A stretch of 64,000 bases of DNA from Streptomyces sedi (lineage in GTDB: Bacteria; Actinomycetota; Actinomycetes; Streptomycetales; Streptomycetaceae): the NCBI RefSeq assembly GCF_006335015.1, contig NZ_VDGT01000019.1, positions 62,001 to 126,000 of the forward strand, in the 5' to 3' direction. A program made the position numbers and the translations under genes. Position 1 is the stretch's first letter, and every line of letters starts with the position of its first letter. The notes beneath the pieces are model-generated. The model searched no databases. It worked only from the letters and a program-made list of their open reading frames with translations, and had not been told where the DNA came from. Positions 50,339 to 59,600 of the stretch are shown here, piece by piece.

Positions 50339-51184
50339 TTATACAAGGCTGCTAATCAGTTTCAGTGTGTCGGCCGGACTCAGGGCTTGGGCGCCAACCT
50401 GGTCGAACATGCCGCGGAAGCGTCTGATGTCGATCTCGGATTCACGGAAAAGGTCCCCGGCCATGGTGTCCAGATACACGATCTCAGGTTCCTCGCGGTC
50501 AGCGAACGAGAGGAGACAGAAGCTCCCGGTCATTCCAGGGTGGGCGCCGCCGGTGAAGGGGACCACTTGAAGCCTGACGTATGGCCGTTGGGCCATGTCG
50601 GTGAGGTGTCTGAGCTGCCCCTTCATGACTCCTTCGCTGCCCACGGTTCGGCGAACCGCGGCTTCGTCAACAATGGCCCAGAGGCGTAGCGGCTCTGACT
50701 TCTCGAATACTACGCCGGGGCGTTCGACGCGAGCCTGAACCCTGGACTCAACCTCGCTCTCGCTCACCATGGGGAGCGTGCCGCGGATCACGGCGCGAGC
50801 ATAATCTTCGGTCTGCAGGAGTCCAGGAATGAACAGGCTTTGATAGTTCCGGATCTCCCAGGCTTCGGACTCGAAGGAGATGTAGGTGGTGTACTCCTCG
50901 GGCAGTTCGCTGTGGAACGGTCGTAGCCAGCCAGGCTCCTTGGCGCCCTGAGAAAGAGCCGTGATCTCGGCTCGTTGAACCTCTCCCACGCAGTAGAGAT
51001 CCAGTAGCGCTTTGAGAGTCCGCTTCTGCGGTCGCCCCTTCGCGGTCTCGATTCGCCAGAGCGTGGATTCATTCATGCTCGTGGCGTCGGCGACTTCTTC
51101 GCGCGTGAGCTGAGCGTCCGCGCGTAGCTTCCTCAGCTCAGCAGCGAGCCTTCTGTGCCGCACGGTCGGAATCTGGTGCCCCAT
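50339..51184 (-). CDS. XRE-family regulator with DUF5753 (WhiJ-like)
   Basis: 281 residues. HTH LAAELRKLRADAQLTREEVA with TSMNESTLWRIETAKGRPQ, then the DUF5753 sensor domain (FIPGLLQTEDYARAVI, VVPFTGGAHPGMTGSFCLLS, EIVYLDTMAGDLF). Works with the small DUF397 protein; such modules influence development and antibiotic production. ATG at 51184; the longer frame to 51220 lacks support. Divergent from the HATPase gene, as in abaA/whiJ-like loci. Confidence 0.92.
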   Translation of the reverse strand: MGHQIPTVRHRRLAAELRKLRADAQLTREEVADATSMNESTLWRIETAKGRPQKRTLKALLDLYCVGEVQRAEITALSQGAKEPGWLRPFHSELPEEYTTYISFESEAWEIRNYQSLFIPGLLQTEDYARAVIRGTLPMVSESEVESRVQARVERPGVVFEKSEPLRLWAIVDEAAVRRTVGSEGVMKGQLRHLTDMAQRPYVRLQVVPFTGGAHPGMTGSFCLLSFADREEPEIVYLDTMAGDLFRESEIDIRRFRGMFDQVGAQALSPADTLKLISSLV

Positions 51185-51404
51185 GGCCGAAGTTTGACCG
51201 GCACCGTCTGAGGCGCGCAAGCGGATCGAACACGATGCGAACGCAATGTCTCGGAACGCAAGGCTTGCAAAAGCGTTCCGTGCGCGTGCATGATGGCTGT
51301 CCGCACGGACCCGCTACGGAGCGTGATGCCTTCGGTGTTCCCCGGAGAGCGGTTCACGCCTGCCGATTCGCCGCGTCGCGGAGGCACAGCCCGTTGGAGG
51401 AACC

Positions 51405-51857
51405 ATGACCACTTCCGTTTGTCCCGTCGAGGCTCAGCACGATGTGCGTTGGTTCTTAACGGTCAGTCCTGGCGAGATCGAGCGGTGGCGTCGGGCGATC
51501 GCGGGGGCGTTGGCCGAGTGGCGGGTGTCGCGGGAGGCCGTGGAGTTGGCGCGGCTGGGCGTCTCGGAGCTGCTGGCCAACGTCGCGAAGCACACGGTGA
51601 GTCGGCGGTGCAGCCTGCGGGCGGTGCGGGTGGGCGCGGATCTGCTGGTGCAGGTCTTCGACGAGTCGCGGCAGTTGCCGGTGTTGCGCACGCCGGACTG
51701 GTGCTCGGAGGACGGGCGTGGGTTGTGGCTGCTGCGGGAGATGGCCGACGGGTTCGGCTATATGCCGATGCCGTTCGGGGACGGAACGTCGTGCCGGCTG
51801 GGGAAGGTCGTCTGGTTCTCGTGCTGGGGCGCGGTTCCCGAGACGGAGGCGGCGTGA
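51405..51857 (+). CDS. ATP-binding protein, anti-sigma/histidine-kinase-like (HATPase_c)
   Basis: 150 residues. ARLGVSELLANVAKHT is the N-box (Glu/Asn of the GHKL fold), and DGRGLWLLREMADGFGY the G-box. Lacks a sensor or dimerisation domain, like AbaA and SpoIIAB-type proteins, which bind partner proteins or sigma regulators. GAGG before the ATG. Its stop overlaps the next start (GTGA). Confidence 0.88.
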   Translation: MTTSVCPVEAQHDVRWFLTVSPGEIERWRRAIAGALAEWRVSREAVELARLGVSELLANVAKHTVSRRCSLRAVRVGADLLVQVFDESRQLPVLRTPDWCSEDGRGLWLLREMADGFGYMPMPFGDGTSCRLGKVVWFSCWGAVPETEAA

Positions 51858-52234
51858 ACGGCGCGGGTCTCCCCGTGGAGTGGGAGTTCCAGATACCGGT
51901 GCCGGGGATCGTCGGCGCGGAGCAACGGGCCATGGGCCCTTGCTGGTTCTGGTGCGGGCATCGCGTCGCGCCGGTGGTGTGGATCGGTTGCCTGACCTCG
52001 GAGGGCGCGACGGCTCCGCTCTATGCCTGCGACGCGTGCCTACGCCAACTCAACGCGATGGCCTGGGACTTCACCGACACCGAACGCGCCGCGCCGCGCG
52101 ACGACGAGGGGCGGGCGCGGGAGCCCTACCGGCCGACCGGCGACGCCTGGGTGCCCTGGCCCACGCGAGGGCGCTGGCGTCCCCGAGCCCGGACGACCTT
52201 CGGCACCCGCTTCTGGAAGGGAGGCTCGCGGTGA
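51854..52234 (+). CDS. Conserved hypothetical protein of whiJ/abaA-like cluster
   Basis: 126 residues starting at GTG 51854. PCWFWCGHRVAPVVWIG and ATAPLYACDACLRQLNAMAW contain Cys/His pairs that might bind zinc. No function known. Both ends overlap neighbours by 4 bp, so this is the middle gene of a three-gene coupled operon. Confidence 0.7.
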   Translation: MNGAGLPVEWEFQIPVPGIVGAEQRAMGPCWFWCGHRVAPVVWIGCLTSEGATAPLYACDACLRQLNAMAWDFTDTERAAPRDDEGRAREPYRPTGDAWVPWPTRGRWRPRARTTFGTRFWKGGSR

Positions 52235-52614
52235 ACCACCACGACCCGCAAAACCCGCACGCCCCGCACGTCGCGTCGATCGTTCGAGCCGCGGACCGGG
52301 TGTTGATCCAGGAGCGGGGTCCCGGGGTGCCGGATGGCATCTACGGGGCGGAGTGCATGAGTTGCGAGGCTCTCTCCCCGCTCTTCGACGACGACTCGCT
52401 GCCGGTCGCGGTCTGGGCCGTCCAACATTCCCAGGACCACCCCGAGCACACGCTCTTCCTGGCCCGGACGGAACGCCACTGGCGCGTCGTTCCGCGCCTG
52501 GACGACCCGCCGCCTTCTTCGCCGTCCGGCCCCGGGCTCGTGGGGCCGGCGTTTGTCGGCCTGATGTGTCTGCTGACGGCCCTCTCCGGCCTCCTGCCGG
52601 CCCTCACCTCCTGA
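52231..52614 (+). CDS. Conserved hypothetical protein with C-terminal membrane helix
   Basis: 127 residues from GTG 52231, coupled by 4 bp to the previous gene. A soluble part with GIYGAECMSCEALSPLFDDD and HTLFLARTERHWRVVP, then one hydrophobic helix (about 104-124). I do not recognise a function; similar proteins occur near DUF397/XRE clusters. Confidence 0.65.
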   Translation: MNHHDPQNPHAPHVASIVRAADRVLIQERGPGVPDGIYGAECMSCEALSPLFDDDSLPVAVWAVQHSQDHPEHTLFLARTERHWRVVPRLDDPPPSSPSGPGLVGPAFVGLMCLLTALSGLLPALTS

Positions 52615-52660
52615 ACCGTTCCCTGACCGTTCCCTGTTCGACCGATCCAAGGAGAGACTG

Positions 52661-53119
52661 ATGCTGACGACGATCAACCGTTCCCCGATCCCGATCACCT
52701 TCCACGTGCTGGCCACCACCCAGACCAACCACATGCTGATGGTGCGCGGTACCCGGGAGGACGGTCAGGAGGGGTGGGTCCTGCCCCACGGGCAGGTGCC
52801 GGAGGGGCGGGACATCATCCTGGCCGCCCGCGAGGCGTTCCTTGAGGCGACCGGCTGCGAGCGCACCCTCTCCGAGGTCCTCGCGGTGACCCCGACCACG
52901 GACGACGAAGGCACGCTCAACGGCCTGACCTATGTCCTGGACGGCGGGGTGCTGCCCCAACTGCCGTCCAGGGACCCCAGGGACGGCGCGGGCTGGGTCC
53001 CGATGCGCGAACTCTACGAGCCGCCGGCGCTCTACCAGTACGCGATCATCGCCGCCGGCCAACGCCGCCGCCTGCCCCTCCTCGTCAATGCCGACCGGCC
53101 CGAGTCCGCGTTCGTCTGA
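52661..53119 (+). CDS. NUDIX-fold protein with imperfect Nudix box
   Basis: 152 residues. PHGQVPEGRDIILAAREAFL followed by EATG is a Nudix-box variant: REAFLEATG replaces REUXEEXG, so one metal-ligand Glu is lost. It may still hydrolyse nucleotides weakly or bind them. AAGGAGA upstream, 46 bp after the previous gene, so it is likely in the same transcript. A strong terminator follows. Confidence 0.75.
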   Translation: MLTTINRSPIPITFHVLATTQTNHMLMVRGTREDGQEGWVLPHGQVPEGRDIILAAREAFLEATGCERTLSEVLAVTPTTDDEGTLNGLTYVLDGGVLPQLPSRDPRDGAGWVPMRELYEPPALYQYAIIAAGQRRRLPLLVNADRPESAFV

Positions 53120-53178
53120 GAAGTGCGTCACTGTCAGGTCAACGCGGGGGTTCGCGGTCCTGGGATCTCGGCGGAGGG

Positions 53179-53212
53179 CCTCGGGCTCCCCGAAGGGTCG
53201 GGGAGCCCGAGG
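53179..53212. terminator. Bidirectional terminator, NUDIX gene / XRE gene
   Basis: CCTCGGGCTCCCCGA (53179-53193) pairs perfectly with TCGGGGAGCCCGAGG (53198-53212), loop AGGG, between convergent genes. Confidence 0.9.
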
Positions 53213-53217
53213 CGCGG

Positions 53218-53889
53218 TCAGCTGGCCCGGGCCTCTGCGAGGGGGAGGCGGTGATGGCTGGGGGGTGGGGTGCTGGGGATGAAGGTGACCTCGTTCCATG
53301 CCTTCGGGTCGGGGCGCCCCTTGGGGAGGAGGGCTTCCTGGGCGCGGCCCCAGGCGTGGACCCAGGCCATGCGCTGGGTGCCGGTGATGCCGCACGCGTC
53401 GAGCCAGAGGCCGAACTGGTGCCTGGTGGGTATGACTTGGCGGCGAAGGATGCGGTGGATGGTGCTGTGGGGGAGCTGGCTGTGTGCTCCGGCTCGTTGT
53501 TCGAACTCGCGGAGGGTGGCGCCGGTTCGGTGGTAGATGTCGATCATGGCGGGGACCAGCTCGGCCATCTCCCGGATGAGGTCGATGCGGGTGGGTTCTG
53601 GCGTGCCGTGGCGCCGGGTGGAGGCCTCGTAGCGAGCTGCCCGCCACAGCCGGCGCGCGTCTTCCAGGTTGGCGCCGCAGGCTCGCGCGTAGGCCTCCAC
53701 CACGCGCAGCGGCGGAACCCCGGTGCCTTTCGCGGCGCGTTGCAGGGTGGTGGCGTGGCAGCCGGCCTGTTGGGCCATCACGGAGTAGGTGAGCCCTGCG
53801 GCGTGACGCTGGGTGCGCAGCCAGTGGGCGAGTTTGCCGACGGCGGTGTTCCGCGCTCCGGTGGGGAGGGGGTTCTCAGGCCTGCCCAT
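53218..53889 (-). CDS. XRE-family DNA-binding protein
   Basis: 223 residues. The N-terminal HTH is LAHWLRTQRHAAGLTYSVMA, QQAGCHATTLQRAAKG; a second HTH-like segment, SQLPHSTIHRILRRQVIPTR, lies in the centre. Helix-turn-helix regulator of unknown target. Its start overlaps the stop of the small membrane protein gene upstream by 14 bp, so both are probably one transcript. Confidence 0.8.
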   Translation of the reverse strand: MGRPENPLPTGARNTAVGKLAHWLRTQRHAAGLTYSVMAQQAGCHATTLQRAAKGTGVPPLRVVEAYARACGANLEDARRLWRAARYEASTRRHGTPEPTRIDLIREMAELVPAMIDIYHRTGATLREFEQRAGAHSQLPHSTIHRILRRQVIPTRHQFGLWLDACGITGTQRMAWVHAWGRAQEALLPKGRPDPKAWNEVTFIPSTPPPSHHRLPLAEARAS

Positions 53890-54163
53890 GGCGCCATCCC
53901 CTCTTCGTGCAGCACCACCAGGTCAGTCCGCCCGTGGTGGTCAGCAGTGGTGTGGTGAGCAGGGCCAGGGTCAGTTCGCTGGTGGTGCGTGCGGGGGCGT
54001 CCAGGAACTCCTGTGCGGTGGCGAGGGCCAGGAGGAGGACGAGCACGACCACGATGATGTGGCGGGTGAACCGCGGAAGACGAAAGGTCTGGCGCGGGGG
54101 CTGGCAGGGGCGGGAGTGGTCGGCGGGCGGGCCGCCGAAGTGAGGTGTGTCCACGGTCGTCAT
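53876..54163 (-). CDS. Small two-helix membrane protein
   Basis: 95 residues from the ATG at 54163. A basic Pro-rich N-terminus, TM1 HIIVVVLVLLLALATAQEF and TM2 ELTLALLTTPLLTTTGGLTW. No family recognised. Upstream partner of the XRE gene; the pair may be a membrane sensor and regulator. Confidence 0.6.
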   Translation of the reverse strand: MTTVDTPHFGGPPADHSRPCQPPRQTFRLPRFTRHIIVVVLVLLLALATAQEFLDAPARTTSELTLALLTTPLLTTTGGLTWWCCTKRGWRHGQA

Positions 54164-54510
54164 GCACTTTCGGAAGGCCTGGCGGCGCGGATGGCCGCAA
54201 GGCGACGGACATACGGGCTCCAGCCACGGAGAGTGGTTGCAGTCACCCTCCGTGGTGCGTGGGCCCATGCTGACAGCCGTGGGGCCGGCGGCATAATTTG
54301 ATCTTGGTCGTTGATGCGTTCCTGTATCAGCCGAGGAATCGAAAACGTTTTGGAGGTGTCATCCGTTTGATGAGCCCTCAGAAGGGGATTCCACAGGGGA
54401 GTTGGCGGCCTGTCGCGTCCGCAGGACGCTTCCCGGCGGCAGGTTGATGCGGGCTTGTCCCGCCTTGGTTGCTGCGAGCGGCTGAGTCTGGGAACCTCTT
54501 CGCGCACGAC

Positions 54511-54540
54511 ATGCACGTGCAAGTGCATTTACGGATGCAC
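54511..54540. promoter_or_regulatory. Three alternating half-sites at 12-bp spacing
   Basis: ATGCAC, GTGCAT, ATGCAC, each separated by 6 nt, form two overlapping inverted repeats. This is the pattern of a multi-dimer operator. It lies about 350 bp upstream of the XRE/membrane-protein pair and 90 bp before a terminator. Confidence 0.5.
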
Positions 54541-54625
54541 GCACAGACCCTTGGACTCACGGGCTCCAACCGCGAAACGAGGGGAACCGAAGGAAACCGC
54601 GCAGGTTGTGTTGCAGCTCCTGCGC

Positions 54626-54657
54626 AACGGGCTGACGCCCCCAGGCGTCAGCCCGTT
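54626..54657. terminator. Strong hairpin terminator
   Basis: AACGGGCTGACGCC (54626-54639) pairs perfectly with GGCGTCAGCCCGTT (54644-54657), loop CCCA. It could end a plus-strand small RNA or the minus-strand gene that stops at 54787. Confidence 0.8.
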
Positions 54658-54786
54658 CCTACGTGCGCACCCACTCGTGCGCGCCAGCGCGCTCGGTGAG
54701 GACTCGAAAGGGCAGTTCGAAGCTCCGACGATCGAAGACTCTCCGGCCACCCCCTCGCCGCAGGCCGTGGTCCTACCTGTGGACGG

Positions 54787-55098
54787 TCATCGCAGAAGTA
54801 GGGCCCACCTGTCGAGCGCACGCATCACCTGCGGCATCTCCTCCGCCGCCGAGGTCACGATCCGCATACCGAAGGCCCGTCGAGCTCGATCGGCTTGGCG
54901 GTGGCCCAGCGCCAGCCACAGGCACCAGGCGATGGCCGCGAGCTGGCTGCGCAGCATGCCGGCGAACGCCGAGACGTCCGCCGGGCCGGCCGGGCCTCCT
55001 TGACCGAGATAGGCCGTGATCAGCTGGTGAACCACCCGGGGATCGCCGTTGGCCGCGGGGCCGTTGAACGGGGTGGTGAGTCGGAAGGCCACGTTCAC
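54787..55098 (-). CDS. Hypothetical 103-residue protein
   Basis: From the GTG at 55098: NVAFRLTTPFNGPAANGDPR, then a helical stretch VHQLITAYLG, MLRSQLAAIAWCLWLALGHRQ and EEMPQVMRALDRWALLLR. Composition is protein-like and third-position GC high. Family not recognised. Same direction as the CHAT operon but 260 bp downstream of it. Confidence 0.5.
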   Translation of the reverse strand: MNVAFRLTTPFNGPAANGDPRVVHQLITAYLGQGGPAGPADVSAFAGMLRSQLAAIAWCLWLALGHRQADRARRAFGMRIVTSAAEEMPQVMRALDRWALLLR

Positions 55099-55360
55099 CG
55101 CCTGACGCCACGGCACTCCGTGCCCGGGGCCTGACGGTGGGGGCGTTGCCGGGGATCGTGACGGGCTGGCTGGCCCCCGGCCACCCGCCACGAGCGGAGG
55201 CTGGCGCAGGTGACTTGAAGGTGGGTGTCCGCTTCCGAGGGATCGTGGTGACGGTTAATAGGTGGGATCATGCGTCGCGCGGATGGCTCCCCCCGGTCTT
55301 TCCCGCTCTGCTGTCGCTGGTAGCCCACGTGTGCGGGAACGGTCTGCCCTCACAGAAGCG

Positions 55361-55954
55361 TCACGGTGGGTCCTCCCAGATGCCGGGGTCACGGTAGGAC
55401 GGAAGAAGCCAGCGAGGGGTGCGATGGATGGCGTTCGTGGTGAGCCAGAGGATCTCCGCTAGGAACGCCAGGATTGCCGTCGCCATGGCCGTGATCCGGG
55501 GCCAGTCCAGAGTGTCGGGAACGCAGATGAGGGTGATGCCGGCAAGGAAGGCGAGCAGTCCTGACCGGTAAGTAAGGCGAGCCCGATAGAAGTACCGCTG
55601 GCGGAGGCGGTCGTCCATGCGTTGGACGCGCTCAATGCGAGCCATGGCCTGCGGGTTGGTTCGGCCTTGGGGGTGCCACATCAGGCGTTCGTCTGGGGTG
55701 GCCGCGTGGCTCAGGCCTGCGCCGGTGAACTGCACGGAGAAGACAAACGCCACCGCCGAGACGACGAAGGCGACCAAGGCCCACCCGCCCAGAGGGGGCC
55801 CGTGTTCCGCCGTGGCCAAGGTTGCTGCCGCAGCCAGCGAGAAGCCGCCCAAGAGCGTGGCTCCGGTCGTGCCCATCGCCTTCACTGCTTCCGTCTCCCC
55901 GTAGGGAAACGGCACCGCCCAAGTCGGTACTGGATCGCGAGCGGGCGGCGTCAC
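55361..55954 (-). CDS. Four-helix membrane protein, last gene of the CHAT operon
   Basis: 197 residues: TM1 about 29-48, TM2 57-79, a charged cytoplasmic-looking linker 83-130 (DDRLRQRYFYRARLTYRSG), TM3 131-148, TM4 153-175, basic C-terminus. The arrangement of two helical hairpins with a charged linker recalls small pore-forming or SLATT-like effectors, but I cannot assign a family. GTG start overlaps the upstream stop by 4 bp. A target of the CHAT protease or its membrane effector is an inference from the operon. Confidence 0.75.
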   Translation of the reverse strand: MTPPARDPVPTWAVPFPYGETEAVKAMGTTGATLLGGFSLAAAATLATAEHGPPLGGWALVAFVVSAVAFVFSVQFTGAGLSHAATPDERLMWHPQGRTNPQAMARIERVQRMDDRLRQRYFYRARLTYRSGLLAFLAGITLICVPDTLDWPRITAMATAILAFLAEILWLTTNAIHRTPRWLLPSYRDPGIWEDPP

Positions 55955-56199
55955 GCGGGCGGACCGTCCGGGCAGGCACCATCAGTGCTGTGGGCGGAGG
56001 CCGGTCGATCGCAGGTTGTACAGCGTGGCAACGGCGTTGCGAAGAGGCATCCCTCCAGGTGCTCCTCCGATGGGGAGCCACCGCACTCGGGGCAGTACAA
56101 CCAAGGGGGATCGCCCTTGTAGCCCTCCTCGTGATCCTGCGGATCGTCTTGCGCGTAGTCGTCCACCTCGCCGTGCTCGTCGTGTGTCATGTTCTTCAT
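55951..56199 (-). CDS. Small acidic Cys-rich protein, third gene of the CHAT operon
   Basis: 82 residues. An acidic N-terminal half (EVDDYAQDDPQDHEEG), then CPECGG (C36, C39), C51, CTTC (C60, C63) and C76, which could make a zinc ribbon. Start ATG at 56199 overlaps the stop of the previous gene (ATGA), and its stop overlaps the next start. Possible adaptor or substrate; no family recognised. Confidence 0.7.
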   Translation of the reverse strand: MKNMTHDEHGEVDDYAQDDPQDHEEGYKGDPPWLYCPECGGSPSEEHLEGCLFATPLPRCTTCDRPASAHSTDGACPDGPPA

Positions 56200-56684
56200 G
56201 ACCCCCGCGTCGCGATTTGGTCCACCCTGGCTGCGAACTCGTTCAAGTCTGGTCGGGGGCCCGGACCCCAGTTGACGTGTAGGTCGCGAGTCCATTCCGA
56301 CAGTTCCGTACCCGTGCCAGCATCACCTGACAGGGCGAGTAGCGCCCCCAGGTCAAGTGCCTTGTCCAGGGCGAAGTAGCGGATCTGTTGCGTGTCCCGG
56401 TCCACGGTTACGGCGCAGAAGTACGCCTCCATCGCTTCGTGCGGCTCAGGCAAGGCGATCAGGGCGATTCGGTGGCTGACGGCTTCCCTGAGCGATGTGC
56501 TCAGGCCGGTCGCCGGTCGGCGCCGTGTCGCGGGTAGGTGTTGTCCGGCCAGAGCCCACTCCTCTTGCAGCACTCCCTGCGCGAGCCCGGCCTCGATCAA
56601 GCCCGGGAGCTGCGCACCCTGGCGGAGGGCCGTGTCCCGCAACCTTTGGTGGGCGAATGTGTAGTGCTGTGACGCGGAACTCAC
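56196..56684 (-). CDS. Hypothetical 162-residue protein, second gene of the CHAT operon
   Basis: Begins SSASQHYTFAHQRLRDTALR; has IALIALPEPHEAMEAYFCAV and VDRDTQQIRYFALDKALDLG, an alpha/beta pattern of alternating strands. No membrane helix or catalytic motif seen. GTG start overlaps the CHAT stop by 4 bp. Probably a soluble partner of the CHAT/STAND protein. Confidence 0.7.
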   Translation of the reverse strand: MSSASQHYTFAHQRLRDTALRQGAQLPGLIEAGLAQGVLQEEWALAGQHLPATRRRPATGLSTSLREAVSHRIALIALPEPHEAMEAYFCAVTVDRDTQQIRYFALDKALDLGALLALSGDAGTGTELSEWTRDLHVNWGPGPRPDLNEFAARVDQIATRGS

Positions 56685-59600
56685 CGGTTCTCCTCACTGG
56701 ATGTGCTGTGCTCGCCAAGTACTCGATCAAGCTCTGAAGAGCGGAGCCAGACGGCCTCGACGATCGTGTCCAATACGGTCTGTGACTGAGTGGCGCCGGG
56801 ATCGAGGAGGGTCAGCAGGCGGTCAAGGTGGACTCCCGTAACGCGGTTGGTTACGGCAGTCAGTTCCTTGACCGTGCGGGGGACGCGGTCGTGACCGTCG
56901 AGGGCGCGCAGGGCGAGCGCGGCGTTGTGCAGGTACCGATCGCCGTTCTTGACGGTCAGAGAGTTGAGGAGCGCGGCGGCAAGCTGGTGGGCCAGTGCCT
57001 CCGTCGCCGCTCCGGTCAGCCGCAGCGAGGCTCCGAGGTTGGTGTGGCCCCCCGCGATGCTGGCCGCCTCGGTCGTGCGGTACGCGTACCGGATCGCCTC
57101 CTGGCGGAAGACGAGGGCCTGGTCGTTCCTGCCACGCTGGTCTTCGAGACTTCCCAGGGCGCCGAACACCTTACCAAGCGCTCTCCAGGCGCGGTGGCCC
57201 TCGAACACCGCCCGGCATGCTTGGAGCCGCCGCTCAGCCTCGTCAAGACGGCCGAGCCCCAGGAGGGCTGGGTAGGCGTTCATCCGAGCGCTCGCGATGT
57301 CCAGGGGTGGAGCGCCACGGCGGCCCATGGCCTTGATGAGCTGGGTGTTGAAAGCCAGGGCTTGCGCCCAGTGGCCCAGGTCCAACGCGGCCATCTGGCC
57401 CGTTTGGAGGAGGACTTCAGGGACGTGCCACTTGGCGGCGCCGCCCTGCTGGGAAGCCGCCAGGGTTTCTATAGCCGTCTGCAAGGAGGGGACGGCAGCC
57501 AGAACCTGTTCGCTCCAGCCCATCATCTCCAAGACCTGGAGGCGGTGAACCTGGTTGCCCAGTGACTCCCAGGTGAGCGCGGTGTCGGTCAGAGCGTGCG
57601 GGCTTGTTCGGTCGGAGAGGTGCAAGGCCTCGTCCAATCGCCCCTGTGACAGGTAGTGGTTCCTCAGGGGCCAGCGGGCCTTCTCGTCGCCCCGCGCGAG
57701 CAGCGCGCGCAGTCGTCGCTCGCCCTCTGGCGGGTCGCTACGCAGCAACTGCTCGGCGTAGAGCCGCTCTGCCCGCGCCTCGTGTGTGGTGCCGTGACTG
57801 CGTTCCAGCACGGTGCGCAGGTACGGCAGCAGTGTGGATCGCGTGGCGGGGGAGTCGTCGGTGGTCAGGGCGTGTTCAAGTACGAAGAGGAGGGTGTCGA
57901 GGCCGAAGTCGCTGCGGGTCATGTACGGCACAGCGGAGAGGGAGGCGAGGATCAGCAGGCGGCCCTGTGCGGGGTTGCCGCTGTGTGCGCCGTCGAAGCC
58001 CGCTTTGACGCCGCCGAGCCAGAATTCGGCGAGGGTCCTGTCCACCATGGCGCGGCGTCGTGGAGGGACTGTGCCTCGGATAGCCGCGGCCACGCTCGGG
58101 TGCAGAATGAGGCGCGTCTCCCCGTTGTCGGGCACAGCTACGACCAAGGCTCGTCCGACGAGTTCCGCCACCGCGTCGGACCAAGCAGGGGCGAGGCCTC
58201 TAGCTGGTTCTGGGCCAGCTTCGGTGAGTGCCGTCCAGAGTTTCTGCCAGTTCGCACGGAAGTAGAGGGAGACTCGGTCTCCCTCCTCCAGGCACACGGC
58301 TGCCTGCGCTAACAACCGCGCAGCCGGTGACAGCCCGGTGAGCGCCCTTTCGGTCCACCGGGCAAGGATTTCGGCGTAACCGATCACTGGCGAGGGGGGA
58401 GTGTCCTCGTGGACGCCGTACTCCTGCCAGAGTTCGGCAGCCTCCAAGAGAAAGGAACGTAGCTGGTCCGGGTTGGCTGCCTGGCCCTCGGCGAGTTCGA
58501 TGAGGGCGGGGTGGCCACGGGTGGCGGCCAGCATATTCCGGAAGAGACCGGGACCGTACTTCGGCGCGTCGTCGTCGATGAGGCGGCGTAGGTGGGGCAG
58601 TTCCCTGGCCATCAGTACCGCCTCGCGCCTGGGCAACGCATGTACGGCCATCACCCTCACCCTCTCGTTCAGCGCCAGCGGCCGGTAGCGACTCGTCAGT
58701 ACGGTCCTGGACGCACCTTCGTGGCCCGTGAGGACATCGATGAGCAGACGCCAGGCGGTGGTGTGCCAAGTACCGTCGGGGCGGAGCAGCGATTCGAGGT
58801 TGTCCAAGACGAGCAGGACACGTCGCGCGCGTAGGTGTTCGGTCAGCGCGGGAAGGCGGGCGCGCAGCGCGGACTCGTCCTCCGCCGCGTCTAGCAACCG
58901 CACGCTCGGCAGGGCTGCCTCCAGGGCGCCGGCGAAGTCCACGAGGGCAGTGGCCGGATCGCTTCCCTCGTCCGGTGCCTTGTACCAGACGACTGCTTCG
59001 TAGTCTTCATGGTGGAGGAACACTATCTCCTGGGCTACGGCGGTCTTCCCACTGCCCGCCATACCGTGCAGCAACACGCCTGGACATCCGTTGCTGGACG
59101 CCAGCGCCTCATTCGCTCTAGCCATCAGCGACACCCGGCCGACGAACACCGGAGCCGCCGTAGGTGCATTGGCCCGGATCACCGACTGGTCGGAGGGGGC
59201 GTAGGAAGCCGCGGGAGGCGCGCACCATGTGCGGCCCGCCGCCGCACCGATCAGCACCGGGGTCAGCGTGCTGATCGGCGGCGATGAGGAACTCGGCCGG
59301 GAGGGGTACGCGCGCAGTGCCGCCGCCGTGAACGCATCCGTCACCGTGCCGCGTGCTGCGAGCAGCTCCTGGTAGAACGCGGAGGTAAAGAGGCTGGCAT
59401 AGGCCTGCGTGACCGGGTAGCGCATTCCCACGACCACGCAGCCGAGTGTCTGGGCGAGGGCTGTCGTCGGCGCGGGCGTATTCCCAGCTGGGGCCGCCCG
59501 CGCGACGTGTCGGCTACGTGAAGGAAGGCCCAGAAGGGTCCGTTGTTCCTCCAACGACACGTCGGCTGATGAGCAGGAGGACAAGGTCACCAGCCGGAGG

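Larger units (their letters stand above)
54164..54786. other. 620-bp non-coding region with operator-like repeats and a terminator
   Basis: No supported ORF. It contains AAAACGTTTT (54342-54351), the three evenly spaced half-sites at 54511-54540 and a strong terminator at 54626-54657. A small RNA reading rightwards from about 54545 into the terminator is possible. Confidence 0.5.

Noticed and set aside
54469..54699. 76-codon plus-strand ORF before the terminator at 54626
   Set aside because: It reads through both arms of the terminator hairpin and has no Shine-Dalgarno; a non-coding RNA is more plausible.
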